Assembly: GCA_027627225.1 (NCBI GenBank)
Contig: CM051033.1
Location: forward strand, 14,274,058 to 14,338,057
Source of the DNA: Congeria kusceri
Taxonomy: Eukaryota; Mollusca; Bivalvia; Myida; Dreissenidae
Direction of reading: 5' to 3'
DNA length: 64,000 nt
Position 1 is the stretch's first letter. Each line of letters begins with the position of its first letter. The notes under the pieces are model-generated. The model was not told the origin of the DNA and did no database searches. It saw only the letters and a program-made list of their open reading frames with translations. This document shows, one piece after another, positions 46,700 to 60,748 of this stretch. Position numbers and translations under genes: made by a program.

Positions 46700-47715
46700 T
46701 GCCATGTAAGCATGTCTTTGACTAAATAAAGTCAGTCGTAGTCGCCACGTCAGTGCGGTAACCGTCATATAAGCTTGCCTTTGACTAAATATAGTCAGTC
46801 GTAGTCGTCACGATAGGGCGGCAATTATCATGTAAGCATGTCTTTGACTAAATATAGTCAGTCGTAGTCGTCACGATAGTGCGGTACTCATCATGTAAGC
46901 ATGTATTTGACTAATTATAGTCAGTCGTAGTCGTCACGTCAGTGCGGTAATCGTCATGTAAGCATGTTTTTGACTAAATATAGTCAGTCGTAGTCGTCAC
47001 GTCAGTGCGGTAATCATCATGTAAGCATGTATTTGACTAAAGATAGTCAGTCGTAGTCGTCACGTCAGTGCTGTCATCGCTATGTAAGCATGTTTTTGAC
47101 AACATATAATCAGTCGTAGTCGTCACGATAGTGCCGAAATCATCATGTAAGCATGTCTTTGACTAAATATAGTCAGTCGTAGTCGTTACGATAGTACGGT
47201 AATCGTCATGTCAGCATGTCTTTGACAAAATATAGTCCGTCGTAGTCGCCACGTCAGTAGGGTAATCGTCCTGCAAGCATGTTTTTGACTAAATATAGTC
47301 AGTCGTAGTTGTCACGTCAGTGCGGCAATCATCATGTAAGCATCTTTGACTAATATAGTCAGTCGTAGTCGTCACGTCAGTGCTGTCATCGCCATGTAAG
47401 CATGTTTTCGACTAAATATAGTCAGTCGTAGTCGTCACGTCAGTGTGGTATCATCATGTAAGCATGTTTTTGACTAAATATAGTCAGTCGTAGTCGTCAC
47501 GTCAGTGCGATAATCGTCATTTAAGCATTTTTTTTTACTACTATAGTCATTTGTAGTCGTCACGTCAGTGCGGTAATCGTCATGTAAGCATTTCTTTGAC
47601 TAATATAGTCATTCGTAGTCGTCACGTCAGAGCGTTAATCGTCATGTAAGCATGCTTTTGACTAAATAGATCAGCCGTAGTTGTCACGGTAGTGCTGTCA
47701 TCGCCATGACATGCA
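46700..47715. repeat. 63-bp satellite array, about 16 copies
   Basis: GTCGTCACG or its variant occurs at 46741, 46804, 46867 and 46930, exactly 63 bp apart, and continues to about 47700 with a few shortened units. Each monomer holds TGACTAAATATAGTCA, a six-base inverted repeat around four bases, and CACGTCAGTGCGGTAATC. Spacers are not unique and units are longer than CRISPR repeats, so this is not CRISPR. Confidence 0.95.
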
Positions 47716-48170
47716 GACCGCGAGATGAATCAGAACATCAATAAAACAGGTTTAATTTCATCTGAATGTCAAAGCAGCTTTCACTGCTCTCGACTGCGTG
47801 CATTGGTGACATGCTCTATTTACACGGGCACCGGTGGTTTCGTTCGTTTGTTCGAGTCATTTATATGGATGCAACAATGAAATAAACAAATCTTTGACAG
47901 ACAAGTTTGATCTGGCATTTTACAAAAAAGTCTGGGCTGGTAATCATTAAGCTCATAGCGCAAATATTTGTACTTCAGCAAAAATGTCAGGTCAAAACAT
48001 CGCTATGAAAGTCAACGATTAATATTCACATAACGGTTAATTAAAAGCAATTTCTTATACTCTTCTGAAATAAAACATATTTATGTAAATTTAACTACAT
48101 AGCAGCATACGAGAACTTTTAAGAAGTAAACTTAGGTATTTAAAAACGAAGTTTCGTAATTATGGGGCCT
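47716..48170. other. Intron sequence, nothing recognised
   Basis: No gene or repeat is supported in this short spacer. Confidence 0.4.
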
Positions 48171-48662
48171 GGGGCCGCATCCACTATGCTCCTAAGGAAA
48201 ATCTTAACTTAAGTCATATTTAACAGAAAAAAATCAAATAATATTTCCTCTCTGGAAATCAATATTTTATAGTTGAAATATGGTAAAATTGTAAGCATCG
48301 TTTCATTCTTTACCAGATTAAAACCATTTAAGACAAAATACAGTTTAAATTAACGAATCACATACTTAAGGATGTTTTGATTTTGTGAAAGTTACTCAAG
48401 TTTTTAATAAGGAGCTTTGTGGGTATAGGCCAAAACTTAAGACAATTTCTTAAAATCACAAAATCACTAAAGTGTGTGGCTGGTTCTTTTATAGTTTAGA
48501 TAGTCTAAATAAAATGGTTTTAATCAGGTAACAATCAACGAATTTATTATATTACCATATTTCGAATATAAAAAATAGAATTTTCACAATGAAACTTGTA
48601 TTTGAAATTTTCTTCTAAATATGACTTACGATTTTTATAAGGAACTTTGTGGATATGGTCCC
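48171..48662. mobile_element. GGGGCCGCATCCACTA foldback element
   Basis: The left end reads GGGGCCGCATCCACTATGCT with CTAAGGAAAATCTTAACTTA inside. The right end read on - gives GGGACCATATCCACAAAGTT with CCTTATAAAAATCGTAAGTC. Both lead into GTCATATTTA. The interior repeats the theme (GGAGCTTTGTGGGTATAGG), so two such elements may be nested. Confidence 0.6.
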
Positions 48663-49005
48663 TTGGATTACGATAAAATATAGGGGCGACAACTCCAGCA
48701 TTTAGCCAAGTGTGAGTGATGACAAAAATTGTAAGTAAGGATTTATGTACGAAAGCTTGTTTTTTTTTGTTATTCCAAATTTATTAATTTTCATAGACAT
48801 ATATGTTATACTTGAACATACAAAAACACCATTTATAAACCTTGTACATAAGTATGTCTAGAAAAAATAAAGATGTTTTAATGTTTTGTCAGTGGAAAAA
48901 AAAATAATAAAAAAGTATATTTGGAAAAAAAAACAATTATTTCACAAAAGTGACTGGACAGTGACCAGAAGTTATAAATAAATGAAAAGCTGGTTAAAAA
49001 ATTAG

Positions 49006-52000
49006 TTAGGATGTTTGGATGGGGCTTTCACGTTCGTCAGATGCCTCCATAAAACATCTCCAGCGTAATTGATGTATTTGGCTCTTATTAGTTGACTTTG
49101 CTATAATTTCTTCAATTTTGAGGCGATTATTTAGGACATTTTGAAAACTGGCTATTTGAGGCACACGTTTTTCAAGTTTGCTTTTGAAAATATAGTACTT
49201 AGCTAACATAACTATAAAATTTATACAGAATGAATCATTTTTGTTTACTGTTACGCAGTTACAAAAGGACATAGTGGTAAAAGTTAGTTCTATGTTTTCT
49301 TCAATTCTAAGTTTTTCTTGTATATACTGCTTTACATCAGTCCAAAATATTTGGGTCCATTGGCATTCCCAGAACAAATGTAAATTTGATTCTGGGTACA
49401 TAGAGCAAAAGTCACATAGATTTGAGGGTGTTAAATTGCATTTGTATAAGTATATATTGTTGGGGATGATCTGCATTAAATATTTGTATTGGAAATACCT
49501 AATTTTAGTATCAATTGATACCTTTAGTGGTTGGCTGAAAATAGTCTTGAGGTCTAGAGATTCCAAATCTAATACTGTTTTCCATTTGCTCATTTGTTTG
49601 AATTCAATGGGTTTTTCTCTTTTTAACAGTAATTTGTAAATTAGTTTACACACTTTTGTAGAATCTTTTAGTTTATTTAACATATTATCGGGGGTTGTAT
49701 AGTCTATATTATTTTGCTGTAGTGTTTGTTTCCATTCAGACGGAATGCTACAGATTAAACTATTATATTTCAGAAAGTCCCCTTGTTCTATATTATATAG
49801 GTGTAGTATGTCTGAAAAGGAGTAAAATTGTTTTACTCTGTAGTCAAATAAATGTTCTAGAAATAGAACCCCTTTGTCAAACCAGGATTTGTAAAATAGT
49901 GTTTTGTTTTTATTTTTTATAGACGAGTTGTTCCAAATAATTTGTTTAGACACTGTCACGTTTACTTCGTTATAGGTTCCACAGAGCCATCCATGTATTA
50001 CATTCTTTAGGAATTCCGATTTTATTTTTAAATCCTTCACTTCAGATGGCTTAAGGTTTGATTTAAAAATTAAGTTTCCACCAACGCTTGTAAGCATGTT
50101 TGTGTATATTTGAATTATTTTTGAATCTTGTTGGAAGATAAAACGTTTAACCCAACTTGCTTTGAGAGATTTTAAAAAACAGTCTATGTCTAACATTTTA
50201 AGTCCCCCCTCTGTGTAATCTTGAACAATACGTTTTCTAGATACTTTGTCTGGTTTGTCGTCCCAAAGAAATTTGAAGCTTGTATGCGTGATTTGTTTCA
50301 TAATATGTTCAGGAGGATTCGGCAGGACTGTAAATGGGTATACCAACTTTGGTATTGCGAAACTTTTAAGGACTGTTATTTTCCCTATTGGAGTCAACTT
50401 CCATCTTTTCCATTTATGCAAACAATTCTCAAATTCCTGTACTTTTGCTGGAACGTTTAACTGAATTATTTCATTTGGATTGTTGCTAAACGTTATACCC
50501 AGTGCTGATGCGTGTTGAGAGTTCCAAATAAATTTTTTATGTTTGCAGTATTGTGTTTCACTGTGTTTAAATGCGCCTAGTTTTAAAACTTTGCATTTGT
50601 TTTTATTAAGTGTTAAACCTGATATTAATGCAAACTGTTCAATTGCACGTATTAGTGTTTCAAATGATTTTTGTGTGCCATCTAACATAAAGGATGCGTC
50701 ATCAGCGAACATCGATTGTTTTACTTCCACATTATGTATATTTATACCTTTAATATTTGGATCTAACTCGATTTCTATTGATAACAATTCTATACAAATA
50801 ATAAATAGGTAAGGAGACAGAGGGCATCCCTGACGAACTCCTCTATGGATATTAAAAAAATCAGTAAAATGACCATTATTTGTTACACATGACATTGCGT
50901 TTTGATAAAACAGTTTAACCCAATTTATAATATATTGGCTAAAACCAAAATGTTCAAGACATTTGAACATAAACTCGTGGTCCAGACTATCAAAGGCTTT
51001 ATTGAAGTCTGAGAAAAATATTAGACCAGATTCGTTTGTGTCATTGACTTTTTCAATGATTTCCTGGATAATACGGACATTTTCGCCGATGTATCTTCCT
51101 TTTATGAACCCTGTTTGATTTGTACTGATAATTTTATTTAAGTGTGGCTTTATACGGTTTGCTATTGTTTTGGATGCTATTTTGTAGTCTACATTAAGTA
51201 AAGAGACAGGTCTCCAGTTTTCAATTATAAGAGTATCCTTTCCTTGTTTTGGTATTAGCGTGATGATACTTTGTTTTTGGAGCTCTGTTAATTTGTTGTT
51301 ATCAAGGGAGTAATTTAGAGATTTGATTAAATGATCTTTTATTTCATTCCAAAATATTTTATAAAATTCCACTGAAATGCCGTCAGATCCGGGACTTTTA
51401 TTATTTTGCATTTCTTTTAATGCTAGGGAGCATTCTCTTTCAGATATATGTCTGCTTTCATTGACATCTGAGTTTACTTTGTGCTGTATGTTATTAAAGA
51501 AATGTTCGCTTTGGTTTATGTCAATATTTGCGTTTTTCTGATACAAATGTTCGTAAAAGTTCTTTAAATGTTTAAGTATATCTTTTCCGTCGTTAATTAC
51601 ATTATGATCTTGTGTTTCGAGTTGTTGAATTGTTTTAGCCTCAGATCGTTTTTTCTCAAGATTGGAAAAGTATTTTGTATTTTTTTCTGAACCTTCTATC
51701 CATTTTGCTTTAGCTCGTAATAATATTCCTGCTATATTGTATTCAACTAATTCGTTCATTTCCTTTTTAGCATTTTTAAGATTTTCTTCTGTTATTATAT
51801 CGTTTGGATTAAGCACGAGTTCCTTTTCTAATTTAAATATTTTATTTTTAAGTTCCATTTCTTGCTTTTGTTTCGTTTTATTTTTTTGGCTAGAATATTT
51901 TATTGTAACATCTCGAATGTTGCCTTTTATAATTTCCCATATTGTATTTGGGTTGGCTTCACTGTTTATTCGAGCAATTTCATTGATCGATGTTTTTATA

Positions 52001-52797
52001 AGTCTTTGGTATTCTGCGTCAAGTAGATATGAGTTGTTGATTTTGAAATATCCTGGACCCCGCTTGTCACTTGATGATTCAAGTTGAAGTGATACGATTG
52101 AATGGTCGGATTTAAACCCCGCTGTAATTTTACATGATGTTATGTAATTTGTTAAATTTGAAGAAGTTAGGAAGTAATCAAGCCTGCAAAATATAGGCGG
52201 TTTCGTGTTTGAATGCCAGGTAAATATTTTTTGATTTGGGTGTAAAATTCGCCAAACATCGCATAGATCATAATTTTCTAATATTTCATTTATCTTTTTG
52301 TTACAATTTTTGTTAGTATCATTCCTACCGTTAAGTTTATCTAGTTTGTAGTTGATAACAGTGTTAAAGTCTCCTCCAATTATGATCGAGTGTTCATTGT
52401 ATGTTTGTATATAGCCGTCTAAGATGTTAAAAAAGTCTACATTATCCGTGTTCATACCATATATATTTATAATAATTATTAATTTTACCTTTATTTCTAT
52501 TTCTAAAAGTTGAAGTCTACCTTCAATAACCTCAATATAATTTTTAACTTTATAATCCAAATTTTGATTAGAATTGATAAAAATGCCAACACCTAAAGAG
52601 TTTGAGCTGTTACCACTTAAAAACATGTCTCCACCCCATTGATTAGACCATGCAACTGTATCAATAGGTATTTTACAGTGTATTTCCTGCAACAAACATA
52701 TTGTGAACTTGTTCTCCTTAAGCCATTGAAATATTTGGCACCGCTTCGCTGATGACGCTAAACCTTTAGTGTTAAAAGTACAGATGTTAATTGGCAT
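49006..52797 (-). CDS. LINE ORF2: APE endonuclease and reverse transcriptase, 1263 aa, intact
   Basis: ORF2 nicks target DNA and copies the element RNA by target-primed reverse transcription. Endonuclease residues are all present: TFNTKGL (Asn9), LLQEIH (Glu38), IYGMN (Tyr113), GGDFNT (Asp143, Asn145) and SDH (230-232). The reverse transcriptase follows, with NWRPVSLLNVDYKI (about 527-540), FFSDFNKAFDSL (Asp597), GVRQGCPLSPYLF (653-665) and FADD (697-700). A CCHC knuckle, C-x2-C-x8-H-x4-C, lies at 1128-1145. The length and order fit the Tx1/L1 group. The start ATG gives MPINICTFNTKG, so the endonuclease begins at once, as is typical. No stop or frameshift occurs over 3.79 kb, in contrast to the decayed LINE at 10.8-15.1 kb. 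Confidence 0.95.
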   Translation of the reverse strand: MPINICTFNTKGLASSAKRCQIFQWLKENKFTICLLQEIHCKIPIDTVAWSNQWGGDMFLSGNSSNSLGVGIFINSNQNLDYKVKNYIEVIEGRLQLLEIEIKVKLIIIINIYGMNTDNVDFFNILDGYIQTYNEHSIIIGGDFNTVINYKLDKLNGRNDTNKNCNKKINEILENYDLCDVWRILHPNQKIFTWHSNTKPPIFCRLDYFLTSSNLTNYITSCKITAGFKSDHSIVSLQLESSSDKRGPGYFKINNSYLLDAEYQRLIKTSINEIARINSEANPNTIWEIIKGNIRDVTIKYSSQKNKTKQKQEMELKNKIFKLEKELVLNPNDIITEENLKNAKKEMNELVEYNIAGILLRAKAKWIEGSEKNTKYFSNLEKKRSEAKTIQQLETQDHNVINDGKDILKHLKNFYEHLYQKNANIDINQSEHFFNNIQHKVNSDVNESRHISERECSLALKEMQNNKSPGSDGISVEFYKIFWNEIKDHLIKSLNYSLDNNKLTELQKQSIITLIPKQGKDTLIIENWRPVSLLNVDYKIASKTIANRIKPHLNKIISTNQTGFIKGRYIGENVRIIQEIIEKVNDTNESGLIFFSDFNKAFDSLDHEFMFKCLEHFGFSQYIINWVKLFYQNAMSCVTNNGHFTDFFNIHRGVRQGCPLSPYLFIICIELLSIEIELDPNIKGINIHNVEVKQSMFADDASFMLDGTQKSFETLIRAIEQFALISGLTLNKNKCKVLKLGAFKHSETQYCKHKKFIWNSQHASALGITFSNNPNEIIQLNVPAKVQEFENCLHKWKRWKLTPIGKITVLKSFAIPKLVYPFTVLPNPPEHIMKQITHTSFKFLWDDKPDKVSRKRIVQDYTEGGLKMLDIDCFLKSLKASWVKRFIFQQDSKIIQIYTNMLTSVGGNLIFKSNLKPSEVKDLKIKSEFLKNVIHGWLCGTYNEVNVTVSKQIIWNNSSIKNKNKTLFYKSWFDKGVLFLEHLFDYRVKQFYSFSDILHLYNIEQGDFLKYNSLICSIPSEWKQTLQQNNIDYTTPDNMLNKLKDSTKVCKLIYKLLLKREKPIEFKQMSKWKTVLDLESLDLKTIFSQPLKVSIDTKIRYFQYKYLMQIIPNNIYLYKCNLTPSNLCDFCSMYPESNLHLFWECQWTQIFWTDVKQYIQEKLRIEENIELTFTTMSFCNCVTVNKNDSFCINFIVMLAKYYIFKSKLEKRVPQIASFQNVLNNRLKIEEIIAKSTNKSQIHQLRWRCFMEASDERESPIQTS

Positions 52798-54961
<2,164 letters not shown>

Positions 54962-55951
54962 TTAAGTGCTTGGCCAAGGCAGTTCTAGCCAGTACTGGAA
55001 TTGGTCTTGTGTAACTTTGTGGACCATTTCGTTCACGTCACGGTAGAAAATGTTGCCATCCCGTGTCCATGTCGACGTTACAATGTCCTTTTGCTTTTTT
55101 CTCACACATGCAAATACTTGTGCATTCAACTTTGTGAGGTGGTCGTTGACGTAAATAGGATCTTTCTGTTTTCTTAGTGTTTTGGCGTTGCGCATAATAG
55201 TTGTCTTTCTCATTCTCGAGATCATTTTTACTATAATCGGTCTGTTCTTCTTAGAGTTGAAAGGTCCGGTTCTATGTGCGATGTCAATATCTGCGTGACA
55301 CAGTTTAATGTCCGGAATATGACGGTTGAGTGTTTCGAGTACTTTGTCTGCTGTTTCTGTTGCTGTTTCGTTTTCTTTATCACTTATGCCTTCGATTTTA
55401 ATGTTACTGCGTTTACTGTATTGTTCTATGTCGTTGAATTTGTACTCGCTTGCCCTTTCTTGTGATTTCAGGCTCTTTCTTAGCTTTTCATTGTCATCTT
55501 CTCGATCTTTCAGCTTTTTTTTAACTTCTTCAATTTCTCTTGACAATTTAATGTTCTCTTCCGTTTTTTCAAAGAGTTCTCCTTCTAAATGTTCTACCCT
55601 TAATGTGATAGACCCTAGTAGTTCTTCTTTCAGCTGATTCACAATGCCTTTTACTAGATCTCTCACTTCATAGCTGTCTTTTGTCAGGACATTACTTAAC
55701 TTTTTGTTGATTTCTTTGAGTTCAATCATTATTTTGTCATCACTTTGTTCATCTTGGTCTGGTTTCTGTTTCTTTTTCTTTTGTTTTACATTTGGTGTTA
55801 CGTTCAAACTAGTGTCTGCCTCGCTTACGCTACTAAAGCTCCCTACTTCCCTATTTCGTTTATCCCCTGCCTTAGGGTCCTTGCACACAGTTGTACTTTT
55901 CATGTCTTTTGCTGCCTGCTCAGGCGTATTCTCCGAACCAGTAGACGACAT
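54962..55951 (-). CDS. LINE ORF1: coiled-coil RNA-binding protein, 329 aa
   Basis: ORF1 proteins bind the element RNA and form trimers through a coiled coil. Here a polar N-terminus with a basic stretch (VKQKKKKQK) precedes a long charged coiled coil at about residues 75-175 (ELKEINKKLSNVL, EEVKKKLKDREDDNEKL). Then comes an RRM-like region starting near RSNIKIEGI, with DIDIAHRTGP and RPIIVKMISRMRKTTIMRNA, and a C-terminal domain. This order is that of L1/Tx1 ORF1. The frame is uninterrupted and starts at an ATG about 340 bp inside the element's 5' end. Confidence 0.9.
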   Translation of the reverse strand: MSSTGSENTPEQAAKDMKSTTVCKDPKAGDKRNREVGSFSSVSEADTSLNVTPNVKQKKKKQKPDQDEQSDDKIMIELKEINKKLSNVLTKDSYEVRDLVKGIVNQLKEELLGSITLRVEHLEGELFEKTEENIKLSREIEEVKKKLKDREDDNEKLRKSLKSQERASEYKFNDIEQYSKRSNIKIEGISDKENETATETADKVLETLNRHIPDIKLCHADIDIAHRTGPFNSKKNRPIIVKMISRMRKTTIMRNAKTLRKQKDPIYVNDHLTKLNAQVFACVRKKQKDIVTSTWTRDGNIFYRDVNEMVHKVTQDQFQYWLELPWPST

Positions 55952-56386
55952 ATTTGTTTTACTGCACTTTTTAACACTAAACCAGTTCTTTTTTGAGAAG
56001 TATACTTTTACTTTTTTGTGTGGGAGGTTTGTTACATTGTGTACTGCCTTTCTTATATTATGCTATGTACAAAAACAATATGGCGGCGCCCATCCTATTG
56101 AAACTTGTTCATTGTTTTAAACACATTATTTAGTGAAATAAATAAAGTTTAACATAAGTTTTCCGTTACCGGAGTTTCGCGGACTCACTTAACTCCCTTT
56201 TGTTTTATCCCAGCTTTTTGTTATAAGAATTTAAATCCATTTAAATCACTCGCCACTTTTTCGCGTCTTGGTTACAAAGTTATCTCCCTTTTTACGAAAG
56301 CTTGTTGACAGAGGTACATACTGTCATGTGCTAATGTTCTGGGTCTGGTAACTAATGGGTCTATATATTTAGTATTTATAAGCTCA

Positions 56387-56893
56387 GGGGCCGTATTACA
56401 GAAACATGTTAAGTTCATCTTACAATATTTTCACTTAAGTTCAAGTTTTTTAAATGTACTACTTAGGCCAAACACATGTGTGTGTTTAGGGCAACGGTCT
56501 CAAAAAAGTTGGGTAGGGTCAGGATTGAGGTCTTTTTTTTAACTTTTATTAAGACACATTTTGGTCGAAAAACATTGAAAATTATCTAAAATCTGACAAG
56601 TACGGATTTCACGGAAGTCAGTCGCCGCTAAAAACTTTAGGGTCGGGGAATTTTCGCTGGGTAGGTTCGGAATGCCCGAAACACAGAATCATTTTTTGGC
56701 CTTATTAAACTAAATATTAATTTGCGAATCCTTTTAAAGTTGTATAGACACAAGTAAATAATATTATTGATTTTTTAATTGAAAAAAATTCAGCACAATT
56801 TCATGTACAAGTGGAATACAATGGTAAAGAAATAATTTGATTTTTTAAATTCAGGATTACAGTTTACTTAGGATGGTATAGTAATATGGCCCC
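56387..56893. mobile_element. GGGGCCGTATTAC element with a nested AGGCCAAA insertion
   Basis: GGGGCCGTATTACAG opens at 56387 and GTAATATGGCCCC closes at 56893, complementary ends with about 13 matching bases. Inside, from about 56464 to 56705, lies a second repeat bounded by TAGGCCAAAC and TTTTTTGGCCTTA, containing GGTAGGGTCAGGATTGAGGT and CGGAATGCCCGAAACACAGA. The second is a family I remember as abundant in bivalves. Confidence 0.6.
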
Positions 56894-58480
56894 AGGGCAA
56901 GGTATGTTTTATAATGGCAGGGGCGACAACTCTCCAAAATAAATCATAGACCTATCTTAAGGTCTAATTACCCCAAAACGGAAGTCACATCCTCAGGGTT
57001 ACAGTTACTGTCAGTTAGTTAATAAGCACATATGGTGGAGCGCAGGGTGCATGGAATTTGTAAAGTACAGTTTAAATGATATGTTTTGGTATCAATTTAA
57101 AGGTATATATGAAAGAAATAAGAAAAAAGACAGTTTTTGGCACTACTTTGTCTGAGTGGTTCCCAGCTTCATAACTTTTGGCCCATGTATTCATGCACAA
57201 AATGGCAGCCCCCATGCCTGTCAAAACCGGTGTGTTTATTCTAAGGTAAATATTTTGAGTTACAACGTACATAAAATTTTGAAATGCTGTAGTTTTAAAA
57301 GGTTATGACCTTATCTTTCCAACAATGTATGGTGATCTATTTGAAAGTTGCTTGGTCATGGTCAACATTTAAATCGCCATCACAGCTTGGTTTAATTGGA
57401 GTATGTTATTTAAACGAAGTGTTGAAAAGAACCAGGACCTCAGCCGGAACCATCAACTCATTGGTATACAAGTCTGGGTGAAGTGACGAGTCATGAAAAC
57501 TACTGTACTTGTCAACTATACTGGGGCGTTGGGGCGCATTCGTAAAGCTGACACAGTCGTGTCCGTACCATCGGTATCTTTGAAGGTTAGTACATGATTA
57601 TTGTCATGTATTCTACTATCTAATGACTTCTTTTACCCCCAAAAATGCAGAAACTTAAAAAAAAATGTGTTCGAAACGGATTAAAAACCTATTCTGTAAC
57701 ATTTAGAATGCCAATGAAGATTGTTTTCACTTCTGATTTTATATATTGTATCTGCTTTGCCTATTAAAACTCAAACTTATTCTTAATTCTGAGTTAAAAT
57801 CATGTTTTCCAGATGTACCCAAGTACATTTGTTTCCGTCTAAATTCTTGCCTCAAAACACCATTACATGTGACATTGTCAATTTTATTTTTTCCAATAAA
57901 TCTTTAAACCAGTGTAATATGACTTCGTGTTCTTTCTCGAAATAGATCAGATTGTTGAAAATTGTGGTTTTCATTCAAATTTAAAAGGGTCGGGTTCTCT
58001 TAAAGCTGATAGAAAGGGAGACCACTATGTGTGTTGTTCACATAGGACCTTTGTTATTAACAGATAAGAGACTTATCGATTCGGTGATGTACATAAGGAA
58101 TTTTTTAACATGTCGAAAAAATGAAGCATCCGTTAGTTTATGATATAAGTCATAGTATTATGGCAAGCGATGAAAGGTGGAACGGGCGACAATTCTTTGA
58201 AATTACTCATATATGACAAGTAGAAGGACAACAGCTGTGCCATACATCACAAAAATGACCATTAATAATTATGGCAATAAATGTGGTGTAAATCACAAGA
58301 TGTTTAAAAAAACTACATGTATAACAATAAGAAGGAAAGAAGAGATGGTAATACAACGCATCTGTACTTAAAAGACGCCACTACTTAGCAAAACGCAGTT
58401 AAGAATGTGTGAGCAGAGACAGTAAAAGTCGCAATATAATATTATGTAATTTAGAAAGAGTTGTTTATAGGCTAATAAAC
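56894..58480. other. Intron sequence, no gene recognised
   Basis: An open frame of 66 codons at 57072-57272 (-) has no signature and no exon borders that I can see. Nothing else is supported. Confidence 0.35.
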
Positions 58481-58484
58481 AATG

Positions 58485-58690
58485 ATTTGGAGTTCTGATG
58501 CGTATGAATTAAACCACGAAGAAACCACGAGGGCGTTAACCCAAGTGGTTATATATACCGCATCAGAACGACAAATTAGTGTTTATTAGCCGATAAACAA
58601 CGATAATGCGAAAATTATTTCGATTCTTACATGACCTGACAAAGTTTTCTGCAATTACAGTACGAACTATATTTTACAGTTTCTAACTTT
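58485..58690. repeat. Repeat related to the one in the Crypton-gene intron
   Basis: GATAATGCGAAAATTATTTC, ACATGACCTGACAAAG and GAACTATATTTTACAGTTT match 32010-32100 closely. The left half (TTCTGATGCGTATGAATTAA and CCGCATCAGAA) forms a foldback like the one at 31190-31278. Confidence 0.65.
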
Positions 58691-58701
58691 TTCTCTTTTT
58701 T

Positions 58702-58718
58702 GGGGGGGGGGGGGGGGG
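58702..58718 (+). repeat. Run of 17 G
   Basis: An uninterrupted poly-G tract followed by CGGGCG. It could form G-quadruplex structures and is also prone to sequencing error. Confidence 0.9.
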
Positions 58719-58719
58719 C

Positions 58720-59500
58720 GGGCGTGTTTATTCGTAGTTAAACAGCGGTGAATTATGTTCTTTAATTGTCCATATATAACTTTGCGCGTGTCACGTTAGA
58801 ATATTTAAACACCATTGCATTATATTGGTTTTTTTGTCGACGCTCTTTAAATGTAACAAATGGTCGAAACTAGACATATTGAAATTCATCTTACCTTTAA
58901 AGAAAATCACTACAACGTATCACATTTTGTTAAATTAACATGTAACTTACGCAAATTAATCTTTTTGTAAACAAGAAAAAGTAAAACATGCATAACTGAC
59001 AGTTATTTATTAAGTTGTTTACACTCTGTGACAACTTTAAAAAAGTAAACACAAATACTAAATGCTATGTCAAGTCAAGTAATTTCATTTAATTTTTTTG
59101 ACGTAGCCTCAGTGTAAAGTGGAATTATTTGACTTTAAGTGCTTGTTTCTTCTTATTAAAGTGTCATTTCGAAAATATCAAAAAAATGAACAGAATTTGT
59201 TATCTTTGCATACACCAGACTATAACATACAGCCCTAGCTTTTTCTTTTTCTTTTTTTATTATTAAAAAAAAAACAATTGCAAACTTTGAATTTGGGAAA
59301 AAGTTGCTTTAAAATGATCGCATATTAAGAGTTGGGGTCACATCATATTGCACATTCTATCATAATTATTAAATAGTTACAGTTCCAAATAGCTGTCCCA
59401 GATCTGAAATAGTGACGTGAACAAATTCCAGCATTTTTCGTATAATTCATATTAGGCTTATACATGTTATGAATATCTGTCAGACTTCTCAGCAAACACA
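58720..59500. other. Intron sequence, nothing recognised
   Basis: AT-rich; no gene, RNA or clear repeat seen. Confidence 0.4.
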
Positions 59501-60326
59501 TAAGGTTTCTGTAACGTTACGATTTGGTTGTATTCTGGTCAGGTTGTGAAGTAACCTTGCACGGATGTTGTGGCAACGTTATGATCACAACTGTGTGATC
59601 ATCAGGTGCAAAGCTATATAGTATGTGAAATTTGTTGAATAAAAATAACTGGTATTTCATTTTCAATTGTGAATGTTATTACGTGGACCGGACGTTATAT
59701 GTACGTTGCGTGACAAGGTTAATTTTACAACCTTCACACAACTTTCTGGCAACGTTGTACTTTGGGTTTGCATGTCATTGTTTTATTAATGCTTATACTT
59801 TAATTAAACGTTTGGCAAACAAATTTTGATAAAATGGAATCGTAAAGGAATGTTTAAAATATTTTTTTTTGTGAAAGCGTATTTTTTTAAATAAAAGATC
59901 AATCGTTAAAAAATGTATGTTATGATAAAGATGCAGAGTTCGCTTTAAGTTTCGATTTTCACAACATCAAACAGCCGTGTAATAGACTTAAACACGAAGT
60001 TATGATATATATATTTCCCATACAATATGTATGTGTATATTGATACGTTATTATGCTAAAATTTGCGAAAATAGATATGTCAACAAATCGAATTTCAATA
60101 TAATACGAATTTGCAGCTCTTCATTTACGCGCGCGCATACACAAAGAAAGTCAATGACAAAGAAACTCATTTTTTAGTTCTGCATATGTTGGATTTAAAT
60201 GTATATGTTTTATGTTATAATAAAATCAGATAAAAATAATGTTGTGTTTTAATTATTTACAACAAACTAAGTTTGGCTGTATAAAGGTTGTATTTCGGTT
60301 ACTTTACATCGTCATTTCGTAACGTT

Positions 60327-60642
60327 GTCATAAAGCTTTTTGGGGTCTACCTTTTTACGTTATATGAACGTTGTAAATTAACGTTATTATAACGTTAGCC
60401 GTAACGTTAATACAAATTTCATACAACGTTATTGTGTTAGCTGGGTTGATTCTTTTTATTTTGCTGCTTACACTAATTTCTATTGTCATAACGCTTTTTG
60501 GAGTCTACCTATTTACGTTATATGTACGTTGTAAATTAACGTTATTATAACGTTAGCCGTAACGTTAATACAACGTTCATACAACGTTATTGTGTTAGCT
60601 GGGTTGATTCTTTTTATTTTGCTGCTTACACTATTTTCTATT
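60327..60642. repeat. 158-bp tandem duplication
   Basis: GTCATAA(A/C)GCTTTTTGG begins at 60327 and 60485, and GTTAGCTGGGTTGATTCTTT at 60436 and 60594. Both pairs are 158 bp apart. Each unit holds AACGTTATTATAACGTTAGC, rich in AACGTT palindromes. It ends about 100 bp downstream (on -) of the signal-peptide exon. Confidence 0.9.
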
Positions 60643-60748
60643 TTTAAAGCATATTTGTTAATAATGAAAACGAAAAACGCAAATTAAACATAATCATGAA
60701 TGTTCGTGTGTATTAAAATTACATTAAAACATAAATCGGAATACATAC

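Noticed and set aside
46700..47715. CRISPR-like regular repeats
   Set aside because: Repeat units are 63 bp with no unique spacers, in a eukaryotic intron, without cas genes. The 52-, 33-, 23- and 72-bp arrays fail for the same reason.
49241..52087. Open frames on + of 72-141 codons
   Set aside because: Shadows of the intact LINE ORF2 on the other strand.
55274..56120. Hydrophobic + strand frames
   Set aside because: Antisense of LINE ORF1; Phe/Ser/Leu richness mirrors its Lys/Glu-rich coiled coil.
57072..57272. 66-codon - strand open frame
   Set aside because: No exon borders in phase with the secreted gene and no family; left uncalled.
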